Positions 52,451 to 60,786 of a DNA stretch of 64,000 bases are shown here, one piece after another (position 1 is the first letter of the stretch; the number at the start of each line of letters is the position of its first letter). The notes under the pieces are model-generated. The model had not been told where the DNA came from and ran no database searches. It saw only the letters and a program-made list of their open reading frames with translations. The stretch covers positions 17,080 to 81,079 of the forward strand of contig CADCVF010000059.1 in the NCBI GenBank assembly GCA_902806095.1, given 5' to 3'. The position numbers and the translations under genes were made by a program. This stretch comes from an uncultured Rubrobacteraceae bacterium (GTDB lineage Bacteria > Actinomycetota > Rubrobacteria > Rubrobacterales > Rubrobacteraceae).

Positions 52451-53053
52451 ATGAAGTCTGTGGTGGAGGAGATAGAGGCGCTCGTCGCCAGGGTCGGAAC
52501 GCATCCTGTCTACGGGTACGCCCACTGCCTGAGGGTCTACGCCCTGGCTGGGGAGCTTGCGGCCTCTGAAGGAGTCTCCTATGACGTGGAGATCCTGCGC
52601 GTGGCCGCCCTGCTGCACGACGTCGGGCTCTACAAAGCCTATGCTCTGCGAGAACCTCCTGATCACGCGAAGCGCTCGGCGGTAGTGGCCGGCCGTATCC
52701 TCCAGGACTGGGATTTCCCCCCGCAGGCGAGCCAGGCTGTCATAGAGGCGATCGAACACCATCCACCCGGCGCTCCCACCGGCACCGCATCTGAGACCAT
52801 CCTCCTCAAGGACGCGGTCGGCCTCGACTACCTCGGCGCCATAGGCATCTCCCGCATGCTTGCCATGGTCGGCACCGAAGATGACGTACCTGATATACCG
52901 ACGGCGATCTGGCACGCCGAGAGTCTGCGGCAGAAGATCCCCGATCTCCTCATCCTGAAGAGCAGCAAGGACCTGGCCGCCAGACGTATCCGCGAGATGG
53001 AAGCGTTCCTCGAAGACCTGAGGGACGCCACGGCGAGACTAAAACTGTTGTAG
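52451..53053 (+). CDS. HD-domain hydrolase
   Basis: 200 residues. The metal-binding pattern is YGYAHCLRVYALA (His), VAALLHDVGL (His-Asp), HAKRSAVVAG and IEHHPPG, ending in LLKDAVGLDYLGAIG (Asp). These enzymes hydrolyse phosphates of nucleotides; the substrate is not known. ATG 52451 is chosen because the open frame upstream is repeat DNA. Its stop abuts the truncated NTF2-like fragment on the other strand. Confidence 0.85.
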   Translation: MKSVVEEIEALVARVGTHPVYGYAHCLRVYALAGELAASEGVSYDVEILRVAALLHDVGLYKAYALREPPDHAKRSAVVAGRILQDWDFPPQASQAVIEAIEHHPPGAPTGTASETILLKDAVGLDYLGAIGISRMLAMVGTEDDVPDIPTAIWHAESLRQKIPDLLILKSSKDLAARRIREMEAFLEDLRDATARLKLL

Positions 53054-53054
53054 C

Positions 53055-53235
53055 CACCAGTTAGCACGGGGACATGGTTGACGTAGGGTTCCTCTACCAT
53101 AGTCTCGAGCGTATCCTCGACGCTGCTAGACTCGAACTCCGAGCGCATGTGCTCGTCCCAGAGGTCGGACATAGCCTGTTGCTCGGTGGTAAGTGTATTG
53201 CCTTCCTGTGAACGCATGGACCGCTCCTCGCTCAA
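53055..53235 (-). pseudogene. N-terminal fragment of an NTF2-like protein
   Basis: The minus-strand frame from 53235 (or ATG 53217) reads LTTEQQAMSDLWDEHMRSEF, then MVEEPYVNHVPVLTGG, the typical beginning of actinobacterial NTF2-like (SnoaL-type) proteins. After LTGG the similarity ends, two bases from the HD stop codon; the frame continues only as antisense of that gene. About 60 of 130-150 residues remain, so it is a truncated relic. Confidence 0.6.
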
Positions 53236-53372
53236 TGTGCTTCCTGGTCAAGATCATAATGGCACAAGGCGAAACGCACCGCATCCTTGGACGAGCGTCG
53301 TGCAATTCTCGTACACGCTCGAAGGAGACTCACCGGCTGGGGTCGCCGGAACCTACCAGAAGCGCGATTGGG

Positions 53373-53981
53373 CTACGCTCCCTCAGATCCTCGCACGAAG
53401 GCGCGCCTGGCCAGCTCTTGCATCCGGCCCACGTACCGGCCCACGGGCCAACCGCGCTCGAGCACGAGGCTCTCCCAGCTGTGGATCGAGAGCATGGTCC
53501 AGAGTACGTCGGCGGCCTCGTCTAAAGACCACCCGGAGGCCAGCGCCCCGTCCCGATGAAGACGCCCGACGATGTCGTGGCAGGCCTCGTACACCACCCC
53601 CATGCGGTCGTCCCAGGCCGCCGCAACCGCCTCGTCGGTCTCGCGAGCCGCCAGGAGCGCCCTGGCTATGCCGTGGATCTCCGGTACGTAGTTCCCCCAG
53701 AACTCTACGAACGCCTCGAGGCGCTCGGTCCCGCCGGTCGCGGCCCTGTAGTGACGCAGCCGCCCGTCTAGGCCCAGAACCTCGTCCCCGTGACGTACGG
53801 TCGCAACCATCAGATCCGCCCGCGAGCCGAAGTGGTCGTACACCGCCTGCCGCGAAACGCCCGCGGCTCCGGCGACGTCGCGCATGCGCACGCCCTGCCC
53901 ACTACGCTCCTCCATCAGCCGCCACGTCGCCTCGAGTATCCGCGTCCGGGTTCCGGATCGTTTGGCTACCGTGCTTGACAC
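53373..53981 (-). CDS. TetR-family repressor
   Basis: 202 residues. Helix-turn-helix at 20-60: RMRDVAGAAGVSRQAVYDHF. The ligand domain is alpha-helical without close marks. It faces two DUF1772 genes across a 74-base region with two palindromes, so it very likely represses them and itself. Its GTG start (53979-53981) is where transcription from the -35 TTGACT / -10 TATACT pair would begin, so the mRNA is probably leaderless. Confidence 0.88.
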   Translation of the reverse strand: MSSTVAKRSGTRTRILEATWRLMEERSGQGVRMRDVAGAAGVSRQAVYDHFGSRADLMVATVRHGDEVLGLDGRLRHYRAATGGTERLEAFVEFWGNYVPEIHGIARALLAARETDEAVAAAWDDRMGVVYEACHDIVGRLHRDGALASGWSLDEAADVLWTMLSIHSWESLVLERGWPVGRYVGRMQELARRAFVRGSEGA

Positions 53982-53984
53982 ACT

Positions 53985-54031
53985 GTAAAGTATACGGTAA
54001 CTTTACATGGAGTCAATTTACACCGTGTAAA
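53985..54031. promoter_or_regulatory. Divergent promoters and two palindromic TetR operators
   Basis: Operator 1 (53985-54006) is GTAAAGT-N8-ACTTTAC; operator 2 (54017-54031) is TTTACAC-C-GTGTAAA. Both share GTAAA half-sites. On the minus strand TTGACT (54011-54016) is 16 bases from TATACT (53989-53994), a near-consensus promoter lying inside operator 1. On the plus strand TTGACA (53975-53980) is 17 bases from TAACTT (53998-54003). Confidence 0.7.
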
Positions 54032-54055
54032 GTACTGAGAAAGGAACTTCGGCAG

Positions 54056-54538
54056 ATGGACGGATTTCTCTTTGCGCTGACGCTCTTCGCTGCGCTCGGA
54101 TGTGGGGTGGTAGCCGGGGTCTTCTTCGCCTTTTCGGCCTTCGTGATGAGGGCGTTCGCCCGTCTGCCGGCTCCGCAGGGCATCGCCGCCATGCAGGCTA
54201 TAAACGTGGCGGCGGTCACTCCGGCCTTTATGGTAGCGCTCTTCGGAACGGCCCTGGCTTGCGGCGCGCTGATCGTCTCTTCGCTCTTGGTGTGGGGCGA
54301 GCCCTTCGCCGCGTACCTGCTCACAGGCGGCGTGTTGTATCTGCTCGGTGTGATCGGGCCGACCGGCGTCTACCACGTGCCGCGCAACGAGGCCCTGGCG
54401 ACCGTGGAGCCGCGTGGTGCTGGCGCCGAGGACCGTTGGTTACGCTATCTCCGGGGCTGGACCGCGTGGAACCACCTGCGGTTCGCCGCGGCTCTCGCGG
54501 CGTCCGCCACGCTGGTAATCGCGCTGCGTATCGGTTGA
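54056..54538 (+). CDS. DUF1772 membrane protein, first copy
   Basis: 160 residues with four membrane helices: FALTLFAALGCGVVAGVFFA, a conserved MQAINVAAVTPAFMV loop, then VYHVPRNEALATVEP near helix 4. DUF1772 includes anthrone-oxygenase-like proteins; the bacterial function is unknown. AAAGGA precedes the ATG. The long plus-strand frame that starts at 53147 is antisense to tetR and is not coding. It is the first gene controlled by the TetR operators. Confidence 0.85.
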   Translation: MDGFLFALTLFAALGCGVVAGVFFAFSAFVMRAFARLPAPQGIAAMQAINVAAVTPAFMVALFGTALACGALIVSSLLVWGEPFAAYLLTGGVLYLLGVIGPTGVYHVPRNEALATVEPRGAGAEDRWLRYLRGWTAWNHLRFAAALAASATLVIALRIG

Positions 54539-54579
54539 GCGACCCATGTCTGATCCACGATGACCCGAGGAGGCGCACC

Positions 54580-55143
54580 ATGACACATACAAGGATCGAA
54601 ACCGTAAGCCACAAGGCACCCGGACTGCGGATTCTCGGGTCGACCGTCCGCACCCTCACGCTGGGCCTGGCCACCCTCGCCACCGGCCTCGTGGCCGGCG
54701 TCTTCTACGCTTACGCTGTCTCGGTGAACCTCGGCCTGGCGGCGCAGCCGGACGCCTCCTACGTCGCCACCATGCAGGCTATAAACGCGAGGATACAGAA
54801 CCCCGCGTTCTTCGCAAGCTTCTTTGGCGCCGCGCTGTTCCTGCTCGCGGCCCTTGCCGCGCAGATCCCGCGTCCCCGCTCGGGCCGTTTCCGGCTCGTT
54901 GCGCTGGGCTGCGTGCTCTACATCGTGGGGGGCTTCTTGCTAACGGCCTTCGTGAACGTGCCCATGAACGAGGAACTAGCCCGCAGCGCCGCCGACGCAT
55001 CGCCCGGCGAGCTGGCCGGCGCGAGGGCCGCCTACGAGGGTCCGTGGGATTTCTGGAACGGCGTGCGGACAGTGTTCTCGTCGATGGCGTTCCTGGCCCT
55101 CATCGGTGCCTGCCTCTTGCGTGAGGATCGTGGCAGGCAGTGA
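54580..55143 (+). CDS. DUF1772 membrane protein, second copy
   Basis: 187 residues, four membrane helices, with the same marks as the first copy: LATLATGLVAGVFYAYAVSV, MQAINARIQNPAFFASFFGA and FVNVPMNEELARSA. The two copies have clearly diverged and likely act together. GAGGAGG precedes the ATG, 41 bases after the first gene, so both are in one TetR-regulated operon. The role may be modification or efflux of an aromatic compound, as in related divergons; this is a guess. Confidence 0.85.
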   Translation: MTHTRIETVSHKAPGLRILGSTVRTLTLGLATLATGLVAGVFYAYAVSVNLGLAAQPDASYVATMQAINARIQNPAFFASFFGAALFLLAALAAQIPRPRSGRFRLVALGCVLYIVGGFLLTAFVNVPMNEELARSAADASPGELAGARAAYEGPWDFWNGVRTVFSSMAFLALIGACLLREDRGRQ

Positions 55144-55192
55144 GGGGATCATAGGTCATGGACCTCCCGCACGTGCCTGGTGGTCTGGCCGG

Positions 55193-55405
55193 CTAGCTTA
55201 CGAGCAAGTAGAGACCGGCGGCGAGGCAGAGGGCTCCGACTAGGAGCATCCTCGCCCCTGCGACAAGGTGGACGCCGCGTTCGGGTATCGGGCCTATCCT
55301 ACCCTGCCCATCCCTTCCACCGCGCAGCAGGGCGTAGATACCGAAGGCGAGGCCGGCTAGCCCCGTGAGGATCAACAATATCCCGAAAGCCTTGGGGGCT
55401 GGCAC
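55193..55405 (-). CDS. Small membrane protein (70 aa)
   Basis: GTG start at 55405, one base after the stop of the TPR gene. Two hydrophobic helices (FGILLILTGLAGLAFGIYAL and GARMLLVGALCLAAGLYLLV) with a charged RGGRDGQGR loop between. No family recognised. Cotranscription with the TPR gene is very likely. Confidence 0.65.
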   Translation of the reverse strand: MPAPKAFGILLILTGLAGLAFGIYALLRGGRDGQGRIGPIPERGVHLVAGARMLLVGALCLAAGLYLLVS

Positions 55406-55406
55406 A

Positions 55407-56765
55407 CTAACCCTGTCCGTTGCTCCTATCGCCAACCATGCGGGAGAGGAGGGTGCGGAAACGTGGGTCGGCGTGCAGGGGTGCGAACTCCAGCGCGCTC
55501 CTGAAGTGCTCGACGTCGCTCTCACCGGCTTCGACGGCTTTCTCTATATAGTCGAGCGCATCACCATACTCGCCGCGGCGGGCCTGGATGCTGGCGAGTG
55601 CGGAGAGGGCAGGGGAGTATCTCGCGTCAGCGGCTACGGCCCGTTCGAGTATCTCCTCAGCGACCTCGAGGTCGTCGGCCGTGTAGTAGAGGCTCGCGTA
55701 TGAGTAGAGGGCTCGGGGGTTCGCGGGATCTGCCTTGAGTGACTCCACGAAGTGCTCTTCTGCCCTCTCCAGCTCCCCCCTGCGCTCGTTGATGATGCCA
55801 AGCTCCAGGTGGGCCTCGGGGTTCTCGGGGTCGAGGGCCAGTACAGCATCGTAGGCTTCGGCGGCCCCGGCCTCGTCTTCCAGGGCGAGCCTGGCCTCCC
55901 CGAGGGTCATGAGGTGCCGGATCTCATCGCGGCCCAGCGCAACGGCCTCCTCCGAGAGCCTCAAGGCCTCTGGCAGGTTCTTCCTCAGGGCGAGGAGGTG
56001 GGCGGCGAGTTCGTCCCTGATCTCGGGCGAGCCGGGACAGTCTTCGAGGCCCCGTCTGAAAGCGGCCTCGGCCTTTTCGAGGTCCCCGTTTCGGGCGTGG
56101 CAGATCCCGAGGTTCGCGTGGGCCTCCCACCACTCGGATGCCCCCTCTATGACCTCCTCGTAGGCGGCGACGGCCTCGGCGTAGCGGCCGAGCATATCTA
56201 GGGCGTTGGCCCTGAAGGTCCGGGCGCCGCACTTCTGCACCTCGTCCGCGGCGGCTTCTATGGCCTTCTCGAAGAACTCGAGGGCCTCGGCGTAGTCGGC
56301 CGCGTCGAAGAGGGTCAGGCCGGCGTTTATGAGCATGTCGGCGTCTTCGGGGAGTCGGGCCGTCCAGCGTTCGAAGGTGGCCTTCGCCAGCGCTGGCTCC
56401 CCCATAAAACCGTAGTAGCGGCCTAGCTCCACGTACGCGTCGGGGTAGCCCGAGTCCGCCTCTATGGCCCGCTCGAGGTGGTGCACGATCTTGAAAGGCT
56501 CGTCGCGCGCGAGCGCCACCATCGCAAGCCCCATTCGCGGCGCGACCCACTCGGGATCCAACTCCAGGGCGTCGAGGAAGCTGGCCTCGGCTTCTTCGAG
56601 CCGCCTCAGGTTCAAGAGAGCGCGCCCCACGGCCTCGATGACCTCGGGGTTCTCGGGGGCGGCCTCCAGGGCCTGCTCGAAGCGAGAAAGCGCCTCCTCT
56701 ACAAGGCCTTCACTCGCCAGCGTCTCACCCTGCTCCAGGTACTCGTCGTAGTCCATCGCCCTCAT
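55407..56765 (-). CDS. TPR-repeat protein
   Basis: 452 residues made almost only of TPR motifs (about eleven), for example LVEEALSRFEQALEAAPENP, NGDLEKAEAAFRRGLEDCPG and RRGELERAEEHFVESLKADP. There is no signal peptide or enzyme domain. It should be a scaffold for protein complexes. A 70-residue membrane protein follows directly, so the pair may act at the membrane. Confidence 0.85.
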   Translation of the reverse strand: MRAMDYDEYLEQGETLASEGLVEEALSRFEQALEAAPENPEVIEAVGRALLNLRRLEEAEASFLDALELDPEWVAPRMGLAMVALARDEPFKIVHHLERAIEADSGYPDAYVELGRYYGFMGEPALAKATFERWTARLPEDADMLINAGLTLFDAADYAEALEFFEKAIEAAADEVQKCGARTFRANALDMLGRYAEAVAAYEEVIEGASEWWEAHANLGICHARNGDLEKAEAAFRRGLEDCPGSPEIRDELAAHLLALRKNLPEALRLSEEAVALGRDEIRHLMTLGEARLALEDEAGAAEAYDAVLALDPENPEAHLELGIINERRGELERAEEHFVESLKADPANPRALYSYASLYYTADDLEVAEEILERAVAADARYSPALSALASIQARRGEYGDALDYIEKAVEAGESDVEHFRSALEFAPLHADPRFRTLLSRMVGDRSNGQG

Positions 56766-56832
56766 TAAATCAGATGGGGCGCAAAGAGTACGTGTACAAT
56801 CCTCCGCGGAAACCTACAGGAAGGGCGCCAGT

Positions 56833-57306
56833 GTGAAGAACCCTCCCGCTCTCACGCGGCTCGAGATCCGGTACGGGGACCTCGACCCCTACGGCCACGT
56901 CAACAACGCCGTCTACCTGGAGTTCTTCGAGAAGATTCGCATCTGCTACTGGCGCGTCCTCGCGGACATGGTCGGTGTCGAGAAGCTCGAGGCTGGCGAC
57001 GTTCCCGGCGCCCGTTACGTGATCGCCGAGACCACCGTACTCTTCAAAGCCCCGATATTCTTCGAGGACATCCTCCACGGCGCGGCGCGAATGCGCACGG
57101 TCGGCGACCGCTCCTACACCATGGACTTCGAACTGCGTACCGGCAAGACCTTCGAGGACGGCATCCTGGCCGCCGAAGGCTCAGCGGCCCACGTCTTCTT
57201 CGACCCTCTGGAGAATACGGTGCGACCGCGCCCTGACTGGTTTCTCTCCACCGTTGCAGAACTGGAAGGCCGCCCCGAAGCGTCATTCTCCCCTGAGGAG
57301 CGCTAG
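56833..57306 (+). CDS. Acyl-CoA thioesterase, 4HBT hot-dog family
   Basis: 157 residues. The active-site motif is RYGDLDPYGHVNNAVYLEFF with the Asp that attacks the thioester, as in 4-hydroxybenzoyl-CoA thioesterases and YbgC. The C-terminal half (VLFKAPIFFEDILHG) is standard. It should free an acid from CoA. GTG start. It lies between the TPR gene (divergent) and an aldo/keto reductase. Confidence 0.87.
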   Translation: MKNPPALTRLEIRYGDLDPYGHVNNAVYLEFFEKIRICYWRVLADMVGVEKLEAGDVPGARYVIAETTVLFKAPIFFEDILHGAARMRTVGDRSYTMDFELRTGKTFEDGILAAEGSAAHVFFDPLENTVRPRPDWFLSTVAELEGRPEASFSPEER

Positions 57307-57348
57307 AACATGCTACGGTGATATCTGACTGGCTCTAAGGAGGTCGTG

Positions 57349-58119
57349 ATGGAGTATCTGACGATCAAAGGCGAGAAGGTACCTTCGCTGGGACTAGGTA
57401 CTTACAGGCTCACCGGGGAGACATGCGTAAGGGCCGTCGGACGCGCACTCTCAATGGGCTACAGGCACGTGGATACGGCCCAGATGTACGGTAACGAGTC
57501 AGAGGTCGGGCGTGGCATCGAGGATGCAGGGGTAGACAGGGAGGAGATCTTCCTGACCACCAAGGTCTGGCCGAGCGACTTCGCCCACGATCGCGCTGTC
57601 CGGAAGACCAGGGAGAGCCTCGAGAAGCTCCGCACGCAATACGTCGACCTGTTGCTGATGCACTGGCCAGGCGATGGTGTGCCTCTCGGCGAGACCCTGG
57701 GAGCCATGCGAGAACTGCAGGAAGAGGGTAGTGTATTGCACATCGGGGTGAGCAATTTCTCTTCGTCGCTGGTCGAAGAGGCGGCCGAGCACGCGGAAGT
57801 CTTCTGCAACCAGGTCCAGTACCATCCCTACAGAAGCCAGGCTGATCTCCTCGGCCAGGCGCAGGAGATGGATTACCTGCTAACCGCCTACACACCCCTC
57901 TCCCGCGGCGGCGTCCAGAATGACACAACCCTCAGGGAGATAGGAGAGGCACACAACAAGACGGCGACGCAGGCGGCCCTGCGCTGGCTGTTGCAGCAGG
58001 ACAAAGTCTGTGCCATCCCCAAGGCGACCAGCGAGGAGCACCTCAAAGAGAACCTCGACATCTTCGATTTCGAGCTCTCCGACGAGGAGATGGACCGCAC
58101 CTTCTCCCTGGGTCGCTGA
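57349..58119 (+). CDS. Aldo/keto reductase (2,5-diketogluconate reductase type)
   Basis: 256 residues. Catalytic groups: Asp and Tyr in HVDTAQMYGNESEVG, Lys in LTTKVWP, His in LLMHWPG. The NADPH-binding end is AIPKATSEEHLKENL. Substrate unknown (small carbonyls). ATG 57349 has AAGGAGG six bases upstream. It is followed after six bases by the P1 peptidase gene, so both are cotranscribed. Confidence 0.9.
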   Translation: MEYLTIKGEKVPSLGLGTYRLTGETCVRAVGRALSMGYRHVDTAQMYGNESEVGRGIEDAGVDREEIFLTTKVWPSDFAHDRAVRKTRESLEKLRTQYVDLLLMHWPGDGVPLGETLGAMRELQEEGSVLHIGVSNFSSSLVEEAAEHAEVFCNQVQYHPYRSQADLLGQAQEMDYLLTAYTPLSRGGVQNDTTLREIGEAHNKTATQAALRWLLQQDKVCAIPKATSEEHLKENLDIFDFELSDEEMDRTFSLGR

Positions 58120-58125
58120 GCTCGC

Positions 58126-59247
58126 GTGAGCGCCAGCGAGCTGGGAATAAGGATCGGGGATCTTTCGCCGGGGGCCCAAAACGCAATCACCGACGTCGAG
58201 GGCGTGAGGGTGGGCCACTCCACGATCGTACGCGGTGAAGGGCCGCTCGTCGTCGGAGAGGGGCCTGTGCGGACCGGCGTCACGGTCGTCTGTCCCCGCG
58301 AGGGGCTGGCACGGGACGAGCCTGTCTTCGCCGGTGCCCACAGGTTCAACGGTAACGGGGAGATGACGGGGCTGGAGTGGATCAGGGAGGCAGGAACTCT
58401 TGCGACGCCGGTCGCGATCACCAACACCCACAGCGTCGGAGTCGTACGCGACGCCCTGGTAAGGGCCGAGATCGAAGCCCGCACCGACGAGGAGGATTAC
58501 TGGTGCCTCCCGGTGGTCGCCGAAACCTACGACGGCACCCTGAACGATATCAACGGCCAGCACGTCACGGCGGAGCACGTACTCCAGGCGCTCGCTTCCG
58601 CGAGTACGGGACCAGTGGCGGAGGGGTCTGTCGGCGGGGGGACGGGTATGATCTGCCACGAGTTCAAGGGCGGCATCGGCACATCCTCGCGCCGGCTACC
58701 GGAAGATCAGGGCGGTTGGACGGTCGGCGCCCTGGTGCAGGCGAACTACGGGCGCCGCTCCAGGTTGCGCGTAGACGGTGCGCCGGTAGGGCGTGTACTC
58801 GGCACGAAGACCATTCCTTCGCCATTCGAAGGCGAGCAGACACAGCCGGCGGGGACGGGTTCTATTATCGTGGTTCTCGCCACCGACGCCCCGCTCCTGC
58901 CTACCCAGTGTGATCGGCTCGCGAAGCGGGTGAGCATCGGCCTTGGCCGGATGGGGGGAGGCCTCGACGACGGGAGCGGCGACATCTTCTTCGCCTTCGC
59001 CACGGGCAACCGCGGAATCCCGCGCGAGGGGCTATCCGAGCCACCGGTGACCGTGCCCATCGAGATGGTGACCAACGAGTACATGACCCCGCTCTTCCAC
59101 GCTGCTGCAGAGGCCACGGAGGAGGCCATCCTGAACGCGCTCCTCGCGGCCGACGACATGACGGGCCGCGACGGCATCACGGCCCACGGCCTCACGCCAG
59201 AGCTCCTGCTCGGCGCGCTCGACGAGGCTAGAAGGGACTCACGATGA
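58126..59247 (+). CDS. P1-family (DmpA/BapA-type) aminopeptidase
   Basis: 373 residues, the usual precursor length. The autocleavage site and nucleophile Ser are in PAGTGSIIVVLATDAPLLP, splitting the chain near residue 246; the N-terminal IGDLSPGAQNAITDVEGVRVG and GGGTGMICHEFKGGIGTS are family marks. It is an N-terminal-nucleophile hydrolase that removes N-terminal D- or beta-amino residues. GTG start six bases after the aldo/keto reductase. Its stop overlaps an ATG (ATGA) that opens only a 22-codon frame. Confidence 0.88.
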   Translation: MSASELGIRIGDLSPGAQNAITDVEGVRVGHSTIVRGEGPLVVGEGPVRTGVTVVCPREGLARDEPVFAGAHRFNGNGEMTGLEWIREAGTLATPVAITNTHSVGVVRDALVRAEIEARTDEEDYWCLPVVAETYDGTLNDINGQHVTAEHVLQALASASTGPVAEGSVGGGTGMICHEFKGGIGTSSRRLPEDQGGWTVGALVQANYGRRSRLRVDGAPVGRVLGTKTIPSPFEGEQTQPAGTGSIIVVLATDAPLLPTQCDRLAKRVSIGLGRMGGGLDDGSGDIFFAFATGNRGIPREGLSEPPVTVPIEMVTNEYMTPLFHAAAEATEEAILNALLAADDMTGRDGITAHGLTPELLLGALDEARRDSR

Positions 59248-59271
59248 CCCACTACCTTTGCCCAGACGAGA

Positions 59272-60141
59272 GTGGTAGCGATTCCACCCCTCCTGCGCCT
59301 CCGCGCTTGTGAGCGGGGCCGGGTAGCCTGTTCAAGCGCGGCTGGTTCGCGATCTCCCAGGTTCGCAGAGCGTCTCGGTCGCGACGAGGAGCTCGTCGCC
59401 GAGATCTGCAAACGGTTCGAAGCCGCCAGGTCGAACGGCCGCTTCCCTATTCTCTCCGCGTTACTGACCGAGACCTTGGCCAGCGATCTTGAGGAGTTCT
59501 TCCGGTCAGGATGGGCTCAAATGGCACTGCCTCCTCGCGGATCGTCCATGCGACGACCCTGGGATCTCTCGCCTTGGGAGGGTGATCTGGAGGCTTACAG
59601 AGAGGACCTCTACGCTGGCATGGCCTTCGGTATGCCCGACGTGCGCGCCTTCGCCGGCGAGTGGCTCGAGGAGTTGCTTCGCGTAGGTTACTACGGCATG
59701 GAGGAGTCGCTTGGACTGCCTCTAAAGCAGCAGTCCGGGGAGTTCTTCTCCCCTCCCAGATCGCGACCCATCTACGGAGATGCATACCCCGCGTGGGTGG
59801 GGGACGTCGGACAGATCGTCTGGCTCAAGCTCGATGGCCCGCGCTCGCCGGAGCGCGGCTACCGGGAGATCTTCGTCTCCGACGAGCCCCTTCGCACGGA
59901 TGCGGCCATACTTGCTGGGCTGATCGCCCTAGAAGGAAGATCGCTCGATGTGGGCGCCTTGCACGAGGTCCTGGCGAGAGTCTTGCCGCTCCGCGGCGAG
60001 TCCTTCTTCGACCGCTGGACGAGGGCTCTAGAGGACAGACACAAAAGGAGAACTGCAATCTACGCTCCAAGATCTGGGTCACCACCAGACCCTCGACTAC
60101 GCTCTGATGCTCCTTCGCTACCACAGCCCCGGCTTCGATGA
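59272..60141 (+). CDS. Hypothetical protein, N-terminus uncertain
   Basis: Up to 289 residues from ATG or GTG near 59272, but the first 35 residues are low-complexity Arg/Ser and may not be coding. The body from about RFAERLGRDEELVAEICKRF is protein-like, with helical segments (ALLTETLASDLEEFFRSGW) and an acidic end. The last 30 residues overlap the next gene's frame and look like a shadow of it. No family recognised. A join between the P1 gene and this gene near 59310-59390 is possible. Confidence 0.45.
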   Translation: MVAIPPLLRLRACERGRVACSSAAGSRSPRFAERLGRDEELVAEICKRFEAARSNGRFPILSALLTETLASDLEEFFRSGWAQMALPPRGSSMRRPWDLSPWEGDLEAYREDLYAGMAFGMPDVRAFAGEWLEELLRVGYYGMEESLGLPLKQQSGEFFSPPRSRPIYGDAYPAWVGDVGQIVWLKLDGPRSPERGYREIFVSDEPLRTDAAILAGLIALEGRSLDVGALHEVLARVLPLRGESFFDRWTRALEDRHKRRTAIYAPRSGSPPDPRLRSDAPSLPQPRLR

Positions 60142-60655
60142 CCTGACCCAAGAAGAGCGTGCGGATCTCATAGTAGAGACCTGCTCTCATATCAACGAGT
60201 TCGTGGAGGTCCTGCACAAGCTGATGACCTTCCTCGAACACGGCAAACCCAAGCGTCGGGGACCGGCCGCCACCAAGGTAGCCTCAAGGGACATCAAGGC
60301 GGCCGTTCTCAGGGAGGTAGATGGTCTCAGCAACCGTCAGATCGCAGAGGTGCTGTGCATTAATCTCCCTGCCGACCTTCTGATCAAGGGGGATCATCCG
60401 ACCGTGCGCAAGATGGTCAGACGTGGCAGGAGCGCTCTGATAGCAGCCCTCGGAGAAGAAGGTTGGCAAGCGCAGGTGCAAGCTATGAAAGATGAGGCCA
60501 AGAGGTGGCACTCAAGAAGCGAGATCCAACGCCGTGCCGAACTCGAAGCCGAAGCACTCGGCGTCCCATACGAGCAGGTCCCCGAGCACCTGGAGGAGCG
60601 TCACGTTAGTGGCACCAGAGACGAACGCGCAATAAGGGAAGGGGTAGCACTTTAG
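60107..60655 (+). CDS. Hypothetical protein with possible helix-turn-helix
   Basis: 182 residues from ATG 60107; an upstream CTG at 60053 preceded by AAAGGAG could add 18 residues (QSTLQDLGHHQTLDYAL). Residues 60-120 contain a sigma-region-4-like pattern, AAVLREVDGLSNRQIAEVL, followed by a short insert and VRKMVRRGRSALI. The C-terminus is a charged helix. It overlaps the preceding gene by 35 bases, so the two are coupled. The function is unknown. Confidence 0.5.
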   Translation: MLLRYHSPGFDDLTQEERADLIVETCSHINEFVEVLHKLMTFLEHGKPKRRGPAATKVASRDIKAAVLREVDGLSNRQIAEVLCINLPADLLIKGDHPTVRKMVRRGRSALIAALGEEGWQAQVQAMKDEAKRWHSRSEIQRRAELEAEALGVPYEQVPEHLEERHVSGTRDERAIREGVAL

Positions 60656-60786
60656 AACCGGTCGCTAAGCGTATCGTCGATCCGGGATCGGTTTCTGCGA
60701 ACTTCCGATGTACGCAGTTCTCGGAAGGTCGTGGCTTCGTCTAAGCTAAGGGCCGCGCCAGCGACCGACAACTGAGAGGAGCGCTT

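Noticed and set aside
53147..54055. Plus-strand frame running 300 codons into the first DUF1772 gene
   Set aside because: It is antisense to tetR and crosses the operator region; only the part from ATG 54056 has protein-like character.
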